Shown here piece after piece: positions 56,176 to 64,000 of a stretch of 64,000 bases of DNA. The stretch is from Ruminiclostridium papyrosolvens DSM 2782 (GTDB taxonomy: Bacteria > Bacillota > Clostridia > Acetivibrionales > DSM-1351). The notes below the pieces were generated by a model, which worked only from the letters and a program-made list of their open reading frames with translations, had not been told where the DNA came from and did not search any database. The translations under genes were made by a program, and so were the position numbers. Numbering within the stretch: the stretch's first letter is position 1; each line of letters opens with the position of its first letter. The DNA lies in NCBI RefSeq assembly GCF_029318685.1, contig NZ_CP119677.1, forward strand, positions 1-64,000, in the 5' to 3' direction.

Positions 56176-56675
56176 AAAAAAAGTATATATTAATAAAGTT
56201 AATACCAGTAAAAATCGTTACTGGACATAATTACAGACCAAATTGGACACAAAAAAAACTATCAATCTGAATTTAACTTAATGACGGCATTGTCATTTGG
56301 GAATACAAATTGATGTGCAACTTGCATAAGATATCAAAAAAATGTCTTTATAATGCCGAATTATACACCTAAATGAAGGAAAGTTCAATAATTTATTCAC
56401 ATATTGACTGTTGTAAAATATTGTATTTAAGCGGGTTTCAAGGTTTTGTTAATTATAACCAATTAAAATCCTAATATTTTGGTAAAAGTACCCATTAATT
56501 CATTAAATGAATAATACGTTAACATAATAAAGTAAAACATCGATAAAGTTAAAAGTATAAACAAATAATAAGTACTTAAATTTTAGTCGCCAAAAAATAT
56601 TTACATTTCTATCACTTTCTCTTCACATACCACATTTAGAATGAATTTAAAAGTTTTGATAAACAGGAGAAAATA

Positions 56676-57497
56676 ATGAATTTGCTACTTAATTTTGGAT
56701 TTGCGTGGATATCGGTTATACTTGCAGTTTTGTTATCGATTATCTATATTTTAAGGAAGAGTACTAATAAGTTCAATTATTTGGTAAGTATAATTAAAAC
56801 TGCAAACCAAAAACTGCGGAAGTATCATAAATATTTAGGTGTACTACTTGTATTTACAGGGCTGGTTCATGGTTTGTTTTCATCGCAACCCGTATTGACA
56901 ATCAATTTTGGAACAATTGGATGGATTATATCCATATTACTAGGTCTAAATTGGATGTTTCGTAAATACTTCAATAAATATCGAGGTTGGATATATTATC
57001 ATAGGGGCTTGACGGTTTGCTTTATACTTGTTCTTGTGATTCATATTGTAGATGTTGGTATACAAGGACCAGAATTTTTGATTGGAGCACAAGAAGCAAA
57101 TGTAGTGGAACCCGCTATAATTAGTGAAGAAACAGTAAGTACCTTTAACAAACAATTTGCAGGAACAGAATTAAAGGATGGTGTATATGAGGGTGAAGCT
57201 AATGGATTTCGACCTGGATTAACAGTCAGTGTTACAGTAAAAGGTAACAAGATAACCAGTATTGAAATCACAAATCACAATGAAGTAAATTCTAGATATT
57301 ATCAAAAAGCAATGGATGCAGTACCTCAAGAAATTATTGATAGCCAAAGTTTAGAAGTGGATGCTGTATCTGGTGCGACATTTACCTCAACGGGTATAGT
57401 TAATGCGGTCAACGATGCATTATCCAAAGCTGTTATTAGCGGCGAACTTCCTGAAAAACAGCAACTTCCTGAGAATAGAAAAGGACATAGGAGATGA
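56676..57497 (+). CDS. Membrane heme protein with FMN-binding domain (ferric reductase-like)
   Basis: The 273-residue protein has four or five N-terminal transmembrane helices with two histidine pairs, His51/His65 and His109/His123. Each pair is 14 residues apart, as in the two-heme ferric-reductase-like (YedZ/FRE) domain. After a linker comes an FMN_bind domain (about 165-260: GVYEGEANGFRPGLTVSVTV and the covalent-FMN motif DAVSGATFTS, threonine or serine acceptor). Such fusions carry electrons across the membrane to an outside flavin, as in RnfG and NqrC relatives; ApbE would be needed to attach FMN and is not in this window. AGGAGA precedes ATG 56676. The electron donor is unknown. Confidence 0.85.
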   Translation: MNLLLNFGFAWISVILAVLLSIIYILRKSTNKFNYLVSIIKTANQKLRKYHKYLGVLLVFTGLVHGLFSSQPVLTINFGTIGWIISILLGLNWMFRKYFNKYRGWIYYHRGLTVCFILVLVIHIVDVGIQGPEFLIGAQEANVVEPAIISEETVSTFNKQFAGTELKDGVYEGEANGFRPGLTVSVTVKGNKITSIEITNHNEVNSRYYQKAMDAVPQEIIDSQSLEVDAVSGATFTSTGIVNAVNDALSKAVISGELPEKQQLPENRKGHRR

Positions 57498-57550
57498 TGA
57501 TAAAAGTAAGTTCATATAAGGATTGGTAACATAAATTAATTTTAGCTACA

Positions 57551-57584
57551 AAAATAGTAGCCGGTTAGAGCCGGCTACTATTTT
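57551..57584. terminator. Bidirectional terminator between the FMN-domain and chemoreceptor genes
   Basis: AAAATAGTAGCCGG and CCGGCTACTATTTT form a perfect 14-bp stem around TTAGAG. Confidence 0.95.
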
Positions 57585-57611
57585 ACTGAGGAACTTATTT
57601 TTATTAGGAAT

Positions 57612-59339
57612 TTATAGCTTGAATTTATTGATTTCATTATCCAATTCTTGTGCCATATCAGATAAATCACTTGAAGCTTTTGATATTATCTCCATTGAAG
57701 ATAACTGTTGTTGGCTTGAAGCTGAAATTTCCTCTGAACTTGCTGCCGATTCCTCCGCTAAAGTTGCCAGATCATGTGTATGACTCGAAATCTCTCTGGA
57801 TGCTTTATCAATTGTAGCTAACATTTCAGATACTTCTTTAGTTTTGTCTGCAATAGCTTCTACTGATATTCTTATTTTATCAAAAGCATGTTTGGTAGTT
57901 TCCACAGCAAAGGACTGCTCAGCTTCCAGTTCTTTTGCTCGTTCCATGTTATGTGCTGTCATTGCATTATTAGCTATTATTGCTTGAATTATGGCATTAA
58001 TCTCTTTTGCAGCAGAGGAGGATTCCTCAGCCAGTTTTCGCACTTCATCTGCGACTACTGCAAAGCCCTTACCTGCTGTTCCCGCTCTGGCAGCTTCTAT
58101 AGCGGCATTTAATGCCAAAAGATTTGTTTGAGCTGCTAAAGAGTTTATTACATCGGTTATACTACCTACCTTAATAACAGATTTGCTTAAGTCTGACAAT
58201 GACCTATTTACCTCCTCAGAAACAGAAATATTCTCCTGTACCTTTTCTGATGTTAGAACTACGGCATTATAGCCTTCTGAGACGGCTTCCAATGAAAGTA
58301 TTACCGCCTTCTCATTTTCTGTTGTGGCATAATTGGCTTTTGATATGTGTCCTGCAATTTCAGTAATATGTTCACTGGTTTTGCTTACGACCTCAGACTG
58401 GTTGGCATTTCCCTTTGCAATTTCATCAAGTGATGCGGTTACCTGAGTAATACTCTTTGTACTTTCAGCAGTAGAGGTTGTCAATTCCTCAGAATTTGCA
58501 GCCATAGTACCTGAAATATTATGTAGTTTGGTAATAGTATTGTGCAAGGAGTGCCTCATATCTGATACGGAATTAATTATTATTCCGATTTCATCCCTAC
58601 GCTTTATTAATGAATTATGGGTCTCATCAAAAACCAAATCAAAACCTGCTATTTTTTTGATGATGCCTACAATAGTTGTTATAGGTCTTGTTATTGATCT
58701 GGCAATTACAATTCCTACCAGTACGCACACTAGGGAAACGGCTATTATTAAAATAATCAAAAAAAGGGATGCTTGCTTTGCTGATTTAAGACTTTCCTTA
58801 TAAACATCCGAGGCTTCCTTTATGTTGGCATTTATAAGACCGGTTACATTGGATTCTAGTTTTCGAAATATGGTATCGCCTTTATCACTGTAGAGGGCAG
58901 ATGCCTCCGGGGTTTTACCTGAAGTGGATAATTCTATAATTTTATTCTTGATTTCTTTCCATGCTGTTAAGTTTCCATTTATGGAAGTATGTATCTTTGC
59001 TCCCTCAGAACCTAAATTTTTAGTAGAAATTTTTTTAATGCTATTATCTAGGTTCTTCTCTTTTTCTATAATATCACTTAGAACAGCCATTTGGTAACTT
59101 GTATTATCAGATGCAATAAGCCTTAAAATATTAGCAAAATCAGCCATTATAGCAGTTCCGGCATTACTTAGACTTGCAACCTGACTAAGATTATCATTAT
59201 ACATAGTGTCAAGCGCACTTTGTGCCTTTCGGGTCTGAAGCCAGCCTATACTTCCGACAAGAACCATTCCAACAATCATAGCAAATATCAATACTACAAG
59301 TTTTACCCTTATTTTGGCATTATCCATTAGCTTAAACAT
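57612..59339 (-). CDS. Methyl-accepting chemotaxis protein (4HB sensor)
   Basis: The 575-residue receptor has a transmembrane helix at about 12-33 and a four-helix-bundle extracytoplasmic sensor (about 34-190). A second helix spans about 191-213, HAMP about 214-268, and the signalling coiled coil about 290-570. The hairpin tip [26 protein letters not shown] is the universal CheA/CheW contact, slightly altered (AGTAGKG for AGEQGRG). Methylation helices flank it. The ligand cannot be predicted. It stands alone with a long leader and a promoter overlapped by an 18-bp palindrome. Confidence 0.95.
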   Translation of the reverse strand: MFKLMDNAKIRVKLVVLIFAMIVGMVLVGSIGWLQTRKAQSALDTMYNDNLSQVASLSNAGTAIMADFANILRLIASDNTSYQMAVLSDIIEKEKNLDNSIKKISTKNLGSEGAKIHTSINGNLTAWKEIKNKIIELSTSGKTPEASALYSDKGDTIFRKLESNVTGLINANIKEASDVYKESLKSAKQASLFLIILIIAVSLVCVLVGIVIARSITRPITTIVGIIKKIAGFDLVFDETHNSLIKRRDEIGIIINSVSDMRHSLHNTITKLHNISGTMAANSEELTTSTAESTKSITQVTASLDEIAKGNANQSEVVSKTSEHITEIAGHISKANYATTENEKAVILSLEAVSEGYNAVVLTSEKVQENISVSEEVNRSLSDLSKSVIKVGSITDVINSLAAQTNLLALNAAIEAARAGTAGKGFAVVADEVRKLAEESSSAAKEINAIIQAIIANNAMTAHNMERAKELEAEQSFAVETTKHAFDKIRISVEAIADKTKEVSEMLATIDKASREISSHTHDLATLAEESAASSEEISASSQQQLSSMEIISKASSDLSDMAQELDNEINKFKL

Positions 59340-59527
59340 GGTACAAATCTCCCTTATAATTTTTTAAATTAACCAATAGGAAAGTACATTAAAGAAAACT
59401 AAAAAGAAAACTAAATGCCAAAAGTAAAACTTTAGAATAACTTAAGTTGATCGTACCATTTGTTTACTGAATGGCCATTAACACTTAAATTACAAGTAAA
59501 AAATTTAGATATTTAACTCACGTAAAT

Positions 59528-59568
59528 AGTATACTATTTTATATGGAATAATGTCAAATATTTGACAT
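59528..59568 (-). promoter_or_regulatory. Chemoreceptor promoter with an 18-bp palindrome over the -35
   Basis: On the - strand TTGACA (59557-59552) and TATACT (59533-59528) are 18 bp apart. ATGTCAAATATTTGACAT at 59551-59568 is a perfect palindrome that contains the -35 box. The layout suggests a dimeric repressor or activator site. The leader from here to the start codon is about 180 bp and otherwise featureless. Confidence 0.6.
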
Positions 59569-59630
59569 AATAATTATATTTTACAAATTAAATGTTAAAA
59601 ACTGACAATAAGCGACGGCGATTCAAGAAT

Positions 59631-59676
59631 AAAAAAATCAGAGGCTATAAGCTTTGAAAGCTTACAGCCTCTGATT
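59631..59676 (-). terminator. Terminator of tRNA-Arg
   Basis: Arms at 59636-59654 and 59658-59676 form a 19-bp stem (one G-T pair) with a 3-base loop. On the - strand the stem is followed by seven T. It begins 8 bases after the tRNA CCA end. Confidence 0.93.
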
Positions 59677-59683
59677 AATAATC

Positions 59684-59760
59684 TGGCGCGCCCGGCAGAG
59701 ATCGAATCCACAACCTTCTGGTCCGTAGCCAGACGCTCTATCCAATTGAGCTACGGGCGC
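59684..59760 (-). tRNA. tRNA-Arg(ACG)
   Basis: A complete 77-base gene including CCA. The acceptor is GCGCCCG/CGGGCGC with discriminator G, the D arm is GCTC/GAGC, and the anticodon arm is TCTGG-CTACGGA-CCAGA with anticodon ACG. The A is expected to be edited to inosine to read CGU, CGC and CGA. The T arm is GTGGA-TTCGATC-TCTGC, with A-U in place of the near-universal G53-C61 pair and two G-T wobbles. A likely promoter upstream on the - strand is TTGCTT, 17 bp, TATCAT. A TGCGTC/GACGCA repeat (59769-59788) lies in the leader. Confidence 0.93.
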
Positions 59761-59974
59761 ATTTATTTTGCGTCTAAAACACGACGCACATAATATGATA
59801 ATACATATCACTATAAAAAGCAACCATTTAAAGAAAAATAATTTTTCTATCTCATGCATAGCCAACGCTGGAAACTTCTATATTTTATTAAGGACCTTAA
59901 ATTATGTTAAAATATAATTGCTAAAAAATCGCTACCTTTTATGCTGATAATAACCCCATACAGGAGGTATAAAT

Positions 59975-60901
59975 GTGAAACACGTATTTATAATAAATCC
60001 CGCTGCCGGGAAGGGAAAGGCATTAGAAATTATACCGGTAATCCGGGATTATTTTAAGGGTAAACCCGATAAATATGTAATAAAAATAACTGAGTACCCG
60101 GGACATGCAACAAAAATAGCTCATGAATACGCAGTTAATGAGAAATGCAGGATATACTCAATTGGTGGGGATGGGACTGTAAATGAAATAGTAAACGGCA
60201 TAGCAGGAACAAAAGCCTCTTTAGGAATTATACCGGCAGGGTCGGGTAATGATTTTATAAGAAGCATACACGGAGAATATCAGGTCAGGGAAATAGTAGC
60301 TGATACTATACTGGGACAGGAAAGAAGTATAGATTTGGCCAGGGCAAACGGGAAGTACTTTATAAATATTTCCTCCATAGGGTTTGATGCGGATGTTGTT
60401 TATAATGCCAAGAAGTTTAAAAGGCTGCCTTGTATTCCGGGAAATATGGCATACCTTTTTTCATTAATATATACAATTTTTAAAAACAAAATAAATGAGG
60501 TAAAAGTTACTGTAGACAATGAAGAGATTAGTTTAAAAATACTTCTTGCCGCAGTTGCAAATGGCAGGTTTTACGGCGGAGGGATGTTGCCTGCCCCCGA
60601 TGCGGCGTTAGATGACGGCTTGTTGGATATATGTCTGGTGAGAGAGGTCAACAGACTTAAAATATTAACACTTTTTCCAAAGTATATGAAGGGTGAACAC
60701 GGCGAAATAGAATATGTCAGCTTTAAAAAAGCTAAGAGAATAAAAATTGAGAGCAAAGACACTATTGCACTGAATATAGACGGGGAAATTCATACAGGAA
60801 AAGAAATTGAGTTTGAAATACTAAAAGGCGCTATTAATGTTATCTATCCTGCGGGCATTACAACCGAAAGTACAACAGATGAAAGAGCAGTTAATATTTA
60901 A
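59975..60901 (+). CDS. Diacylglycerol/lipid kinase (DagK/YegS family)
   Basis: The 308-residue cytosolic lipid kinase has the NPAAGKGKA nucleotide segment near the start. The hallmark YSIGGDGTVNEIVNGIAG follows, then the G-rich LGIIPAGSGNDFIR and the C-terminal DGLLDICLVREVNRL. DagK recycles diacylglycerol released from phospholipids back to phosphatidic acid. The start is GTG 59975 with GGAGGT upstream; the overlapping ATG is out of frame. sbcD follows 15 bp after the stop, so the genes may share a transcript although their roles differ. Confidence 0.9.
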   Translation: MKHVFIINPAAGKGKALEIIPVIRDYFKGKPDKYVIKITEYPGHATKIAHEYAVNEKCRIYSIGGDGTVNEIVNGIAGTKASLGIIPAGSGNDFIRSIHGEYQVREIVADTILGQERSIDLARANGKYFINISSIGFDADVVYNAKKFKRLPCIPGNMAYLFSLIYTIFKNKINEVKVTVDNEEISLKILLAAVANGRFYGGGMLPAPDAALDDGLLDICLVREVNRLKILTLFPKYMKGEHGEIEYVSFKKAKRIKIESKDTIALNIDGEIHTGKEIEFEILKGAINVIYPAGITTESTTDERAVNI

Positions 60902-60916
60902 CCGGGGAGGGGTAAA

Positions 60917-62083
60917 ATGAAAATAATTCACACAGGAGACTGGCATATTGGGAAAGTTGTAAATGAGTTCAGTATGCTGGAGGATCAGGAATATATACTC
61001 AATCAACTAATATCTGTTATATCAGTTGAGAAACCCGATGCTTTGGTAATTGCAGGAGACATATTTGACAGGAGTATACCGCCGGTAGATGCAATTGAAC
61101 TGGTGGACAGGATTTTCAATACAGTTCTTCTTGAGCTTAGAGTTCCCATTCTTGCAATTGCCGGAAACCATGACAGTGCTGAGCGTTTATCTTTTGCCAG
61201 CAGAATATTAACAAATAACGGACTGCATATTGCCGGAAGCTTTGACGGCAATGTGCGCAAAGTGGTTTTAGAAGATGGCTTTGGGCCGGTGAGCTTCTAT
61301 CTTTTACCTTATTCAGACCCACGTAATGTAAAACATATTTTACAGGATGATGAAATATCCACCCATGACGATGCCATGAAAAAGCTTGTTGAAAAAGTGG
61401 GACAAGCAATGTATGAAAACGAAAGAAGTGTAATGATTACACATGGCTACATAACTAATCTTGGAGAACAAGCGGAAATCACCAGTGAATCGGAGAGACC
61501 CCTTAGTATAGGGGGAACGGATATAGTTAATTCCGGCTACTTTAACTCCTTTAGCTACACTGCACTTGGACATCTACATGCGCCTCAGCGGGCAGGTGCG
61601 GATAACATAAGATATTCAGGCTCTTTACTGAAATACTCTTTTTCAGAGGTTAATCAGAAGAAGGGCATTAATATAGTAGAAATTGATGGCGACGGTAATT
61701 CAAGTGTAAGGTTAACAGAGCTAAAACCTAAAAGGGATATGCGTATTATAAAAGGCCCCATTGGAGAGCTTTTAAAACCTGAGGTATACACAGCTGCAAG
61801 TACTGATGACTATATATATGCAATATTAACAGACAAGGGTGAACTCATTGACCCTATATCAAAGCTAAGAAGCGTTTATCCTAATGTAATGGGACTTACC
61901 AAGGAAAGTGTAATGATTAGGGATGATAACAAAACTTCAGCCTCCGAGGGCTATAAATCCAAGGCCAAAATCGAGCTGTTTCAGGAATTTTACAGCTCAA
62001 TTCAGGGAGAACCTTTGACACAGGAAGAAATGAAAATAGTGGAGAAGGTAATAGGTGAGGTAGAAACAGGAGGGTGTAAATGA
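60917..62083 (+). CDS. sbcD: Exonuclease subunit SbcD (Mre11-type)
   Basis: SbcD is the nuclease of the SbcCD complex, which cleaves DNA hairpins and protein-blocked ends. The 388-residue protein has the ordered phosphoesterase motifs HTGDWHIGK, VIAGDIFDR, AGNHDSAER, MITHGY and LGHLHAPQ. A capping domain and a C-terminal partner-binding region follow. GGGGAGGGG precedes ATG 60917. The stop overlaps the sbcC start by the four bases ATGA, a classic translational coupling. Confidence 0.97.
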   Translation: MKIIHTGDWHIGKVVNEFSMLEDQEYILNQLISVISVEKPDALVIAGDIFDRSIPPVDAIELVDRIFNTVLLELRVPILAIAGNHDSAERLSFASRILTNNGLHIAGSFDGNVRKVVLEDGFGPVSFYLLPYSDPRNVKHILQDDEISTHDDAMKKLVEKVGQAMYENERSVMITHGYITNLGEQAEITSESERPLSIGGTDIVNSGYFNSFSYTALGHLHAPQRAGADNIRYSGSLLKYSFSEVNQKKGINIVEIDGDGNSSVRLTELKPKRDMRIIKGPIGELLKPEVYTAASTDDYIYAILTDKGELIDPISKLRSVYPNVMGLTKESVMIRDDNKTSASEGYKSKAKIELFQEFYSSIQGEPLTQEEMKIVEKVIGEVETGGCK

Positions 62084-64000
62084 AACCGTTAAAGCTTAAA
62101 ATTAGTGCCTTTGGGCCGTATGCAAAAGAACAGTTTATAGATTTTACTACCCTTAATGAACAGATATTCGTGATATCCGGGCCAACAGGTGCTGGAAAGA
62201 CTACCGTTTTTGACGCCATCAGTTTTGCCCTTTTTGGTGAAGCTTCAGGAAGCAGCAGAGATAGAGATAGCCTGCGAAGTGACTTTGCAGAAGCCGGAAC
62301 GGAGACATTTGTTGAGCTGGAATTTGAACTAAGGGGTAAAGTATACAAAATACGTCGAGCCCCACAACAGGAACAAAAGAAGCTAAGGGGAGAGGGATAT
62401 ACTTTAAGAAATGCTGATGCGGAGCTACTGATGCCGGATGGTACGCTGATTACCAAAATAATAAATGTAGATGAGAGTATAAATCAGCTTCTTGGTATTA
62501 ATAAATCACAATTTAAGCAAATTGTAATGCTTCCTCAGGGAGAGTTCAGAAAACTTCTGGAATCGGACAGCAGTGATAGGGAAGTTATATTCAGAAAAAT
62601 ATTTGGAACCGAGGATTTTGCAGAAATTCAAAAAAGATTGGATGAAGACAGAGCCGGGCTGGAGAAATCGGGGCACGATTTGAAAACGCAGATAGCCACT
62701 CATATAAACCATCTTGATGTGGGCGAAGACAAAACACTGTCTGAATTTAGGAATAACCAAAATGTTAATATAGCTCAATTCATCACCTGTACTGAACAGC
62801 TGATGCAAAAGGACAGGTCTATAATAGAGAAAATAAAAGCTGAACTGCATGAAATGACAAAGGAACAGGGGCTGCTTCAGAAAGAGATTACGAGATGCAC
62901 AGAAGTAAACAAAAAGCTATCTGACAAGGAAAAAACGAAACAACAGTGTGAGGCTCTTAAGTCGAGAGAGGATGAGTTCCTTGAAAAGGAGAAAATTCTT
63001 GAATATGCAAGAAAAACTTTGCCAATAAGTGAAGTTGACGAGCAGTGCAGAAAAGTTGAAAAGGCACTGAAAATAAAGGCTGGAGAATTGGAACTGGCAA
63101 AACAGGAACTGGAGAAAAGGAAATCAGAGTTCAAAAATACACAGGAGAGCTTAAATACACATATAAGTTTTGAGCCTGAAATTAAGAAACATGAAACTGA
63201 GCTTGCTTTATTAGAAAAAATGCTTCCAAAGGTTATTCAATATGATAAGGGATTAAAGCAATTGGAGGCTGTCAGGGAGCAATACAATAAATTGTCGGGA
63301 GAACAAGAAAAGGCTCTGAAGGAGCTGGAGACAAACAAAGCTTTGGAAGTTATGCATACAGAAAAGCTGAAACTGATTTATTCAACCGAAACTGAATGCA
63401 TAAGCCTTGAAAGACAAATATCAGAAAACACAAAGCTACTTAAGGAACTGGATGGAATCAGAAAGCTCATAGGGGTATGTCAGGAGGAAATAAGCAGTCT
63501 GGAGAATGAGAAGGCGAGATTTACCTCATTTGAAAAGGATTTTTGTGAAATCAGAAACAGACTTGAATTGATGGAGGATAATTATATACGAGGGCAGGCA
63601 GGAATACTTGCAAAAACCCTGATAGAAAAATCCCCTTGTCCTGTATGCGGAGCACTTGACCATCCAAAGCCTGCTGAAATGCCATCTTATATTCCCACGG
63701 AGGAGCAGATTAGGGACAAAAAATCTGAATTTTCCAAGCTGGCAGAGCTGAGGACAGAAAAGTCCAAAAGTATTTCCCAATTAAATGGAAGTACAGAAAG
63801 TAAACGGCAAGAGATACTCAGCAGACTTAATGCTCTTGACGATAGCGCAATAAATTACGATAATATCGAAATAGTTGAAAAGGGACGATTTGAGACCGTA
63901 TTGGTACATATAAATACTACAGGGAGTAAACTAAAGGAAAAAACTGTTGAATTAAAAGCTCAGTATAAATCAAAAAAAGAATTTACAGACAAAAAAAGTA
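62080..64000 (+). CDS. sbcC: Exonuclease subunit SbcC (Rad50-type), 3' end outside the window
   Basis: The frame is open from ATG 62080 to the end of the window, 640 codons of a protein usually about 1000-1100 residues long. Walker A is SGPTGAGKTTVFDAI near residue 35. The Q-loop region KQIVMLPQGEFRKLL is present, followed by a long coiled coil. The zinc-hook CPVCG (Cys520 and Cys523) lies at the middle of the coil, as in SbcC/Rad50. Returning coil begins after it; the second ATPase half is not seen. It is coupled to sbcD by a 4-bp overlap. AGGAGGGT precedes the start. Confidence 0.97.
   Translation, partial: MKPLKLKISAFGPYAKEQFIDFTTLNEQIFVISGPTGAGKTTVFDAISFALFGEASGSSRDRDSLRSDFAEAGTETFVELEFELRGKVYKIRRAPQQEQKKLRGEGYTLRNADAELLMPDGTLITKIINVDESINQLLGINKSQFKQIVMLPQGEFRKLLESDSSDREVIFRKIFGTEDFAEIQKRLDEDRAGLEKSGHDLKTQIATHINHLDVGEDKTLSEFRNNQNVNIAQFITCTEQLMQKDRSIIEKIKAELHEMTKEQGLLQKEITRCTEVNKKLSDKEKTKQQCEALKSREDEFLEKEKILEYARKTLPISEVDEQCRKVEKALKIKAGELELAKQELEKRKSEFKNTQESLNTHISFEPEIKKHETELALLEKMLPKVIQYDKGLKQLEAVREQYNKLSGEQEKALKELETNKALEVMHTEKLKLIYSTETECISLERQISENTKLLKELDGIRKLIGVCQEEISSLENEKARFTSFEKDFCEIRNRLELMEDNYIRGQAGILAKTLIEKSPCPVCGALDHPKPAEMPSYIPTEEQIRDKKSEFSKLAELRTEKSKSISQLNGSTESKRQEILSRLNALDDSAINYDNIEIVEKGRFETVLVHINTTGSKLKEKTVELKAQYKSKKEFTDKKS

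Noticed and set aside
59662-59865. 67-residue reading frame on the - strand with APVAQLDRASGYGPEGCGF
   Set aside because: It is the known spurious translation across a tRNA-Arg gene, which occupies 59684-59760 on the same strand.

Overview
This window reads as the replication-origin end of a low-GC, anaerobic, endospore-forming member of the Clostridia (Bacillota), perhaps close to the cellulolytic Ruminiclostridium group. That placement is an inference from the gene set, because no rRNA gene or other species marker is present. Base 1 is the first base of dnaA, so the numbering probably follows the usual 'start at dnaA' convention. Almost all genes lie on the + strand, as expected for leading-strand genes of one replichore. 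I see no insertion sequence, prophage or CRISPR array.

Layout. 1-8.2 kb is the core origin block: dnaA, an oriC with DnaA boxes and a DnaA-trio tract, dnaN, an S4-domain gene, recF, remB, gyrB, two parS sites, soj/parA and spo0J/parB. 8.4-13.0 kb holds small membrane and housekeeping genes, two tRNA-Ser genes, pssA, a HAD phosphatase, yaaL and bofA. 13.3-21.0 kb carries pyruvate:ferredoxin oxidoreductase, a membrane glycosyltransferase, a CotS-like coat protein and formate-THF ligase (reverse). 21.3-25.5 kb has the conserved sporulation order yabG (only an N-terminal piece remains) - veg - sipL-like - ispE - GntR regulator. 25.6-33.1 kb is the most unusual block: a classical AAA+ ATPase, a PspA/IM30 (ESCRT-III-like) protein, an acetyltransferase, a membrane-anchored coiled-coil protein, a FapA-like protein and a multi-GAF protein. 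33.1-37.7 kb holds acpS, a YhaO/YhaN nuclease-ATPase pair and a lipoprotein with an NlpC/P60 domain that has lost its catalytic residues. 37.7-45.2 kb holds a glycolipid synthase (reverse), the germination pair sleB-ypeB, peptide deformylase, a methyltransferase, an SLH-BsuPI protein and a CPBP protease. 45.3-47.3 kb is dnaI- and dnaD-like primosome genes (reverse). 47.8-50.2 kb is an ammonium channel fused to its own PII domain, and ferritin. 50.3-56.1 kb is an oligopeptide ABC transporter operon (reverse) whose oppC is frameshifted at a perfect inverted repeat. 56.7-64 kb has a heme/FMN membrane reductase, a chemotaxis receptor, tRNA-Arg, a diacylglycerol kinase and sbcD-sbcC; sbcC runs off the end.

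How it fits together. Replication initiation, clamp, supercoiling and partition functions share one origin-proximal block, with parS between gyrB and soj. Spore-related genes (bofA, cotS-like, yabG remnant, sipL-like, sleB, ypeB) recur through the first 41 kb. PFOR and formate-THF ligase fit fermentative anaerobic metabolism. Findings most worth a second look are the AAA+/PspA/membrane coiled-coil cluster, the inverted-repeat-associated break in oppC, the yabG remnant, the inactive NlpC/P60 lipoprotein, and the promoter plus terminator-like hairpin ahead of the Amt-PII fusion.
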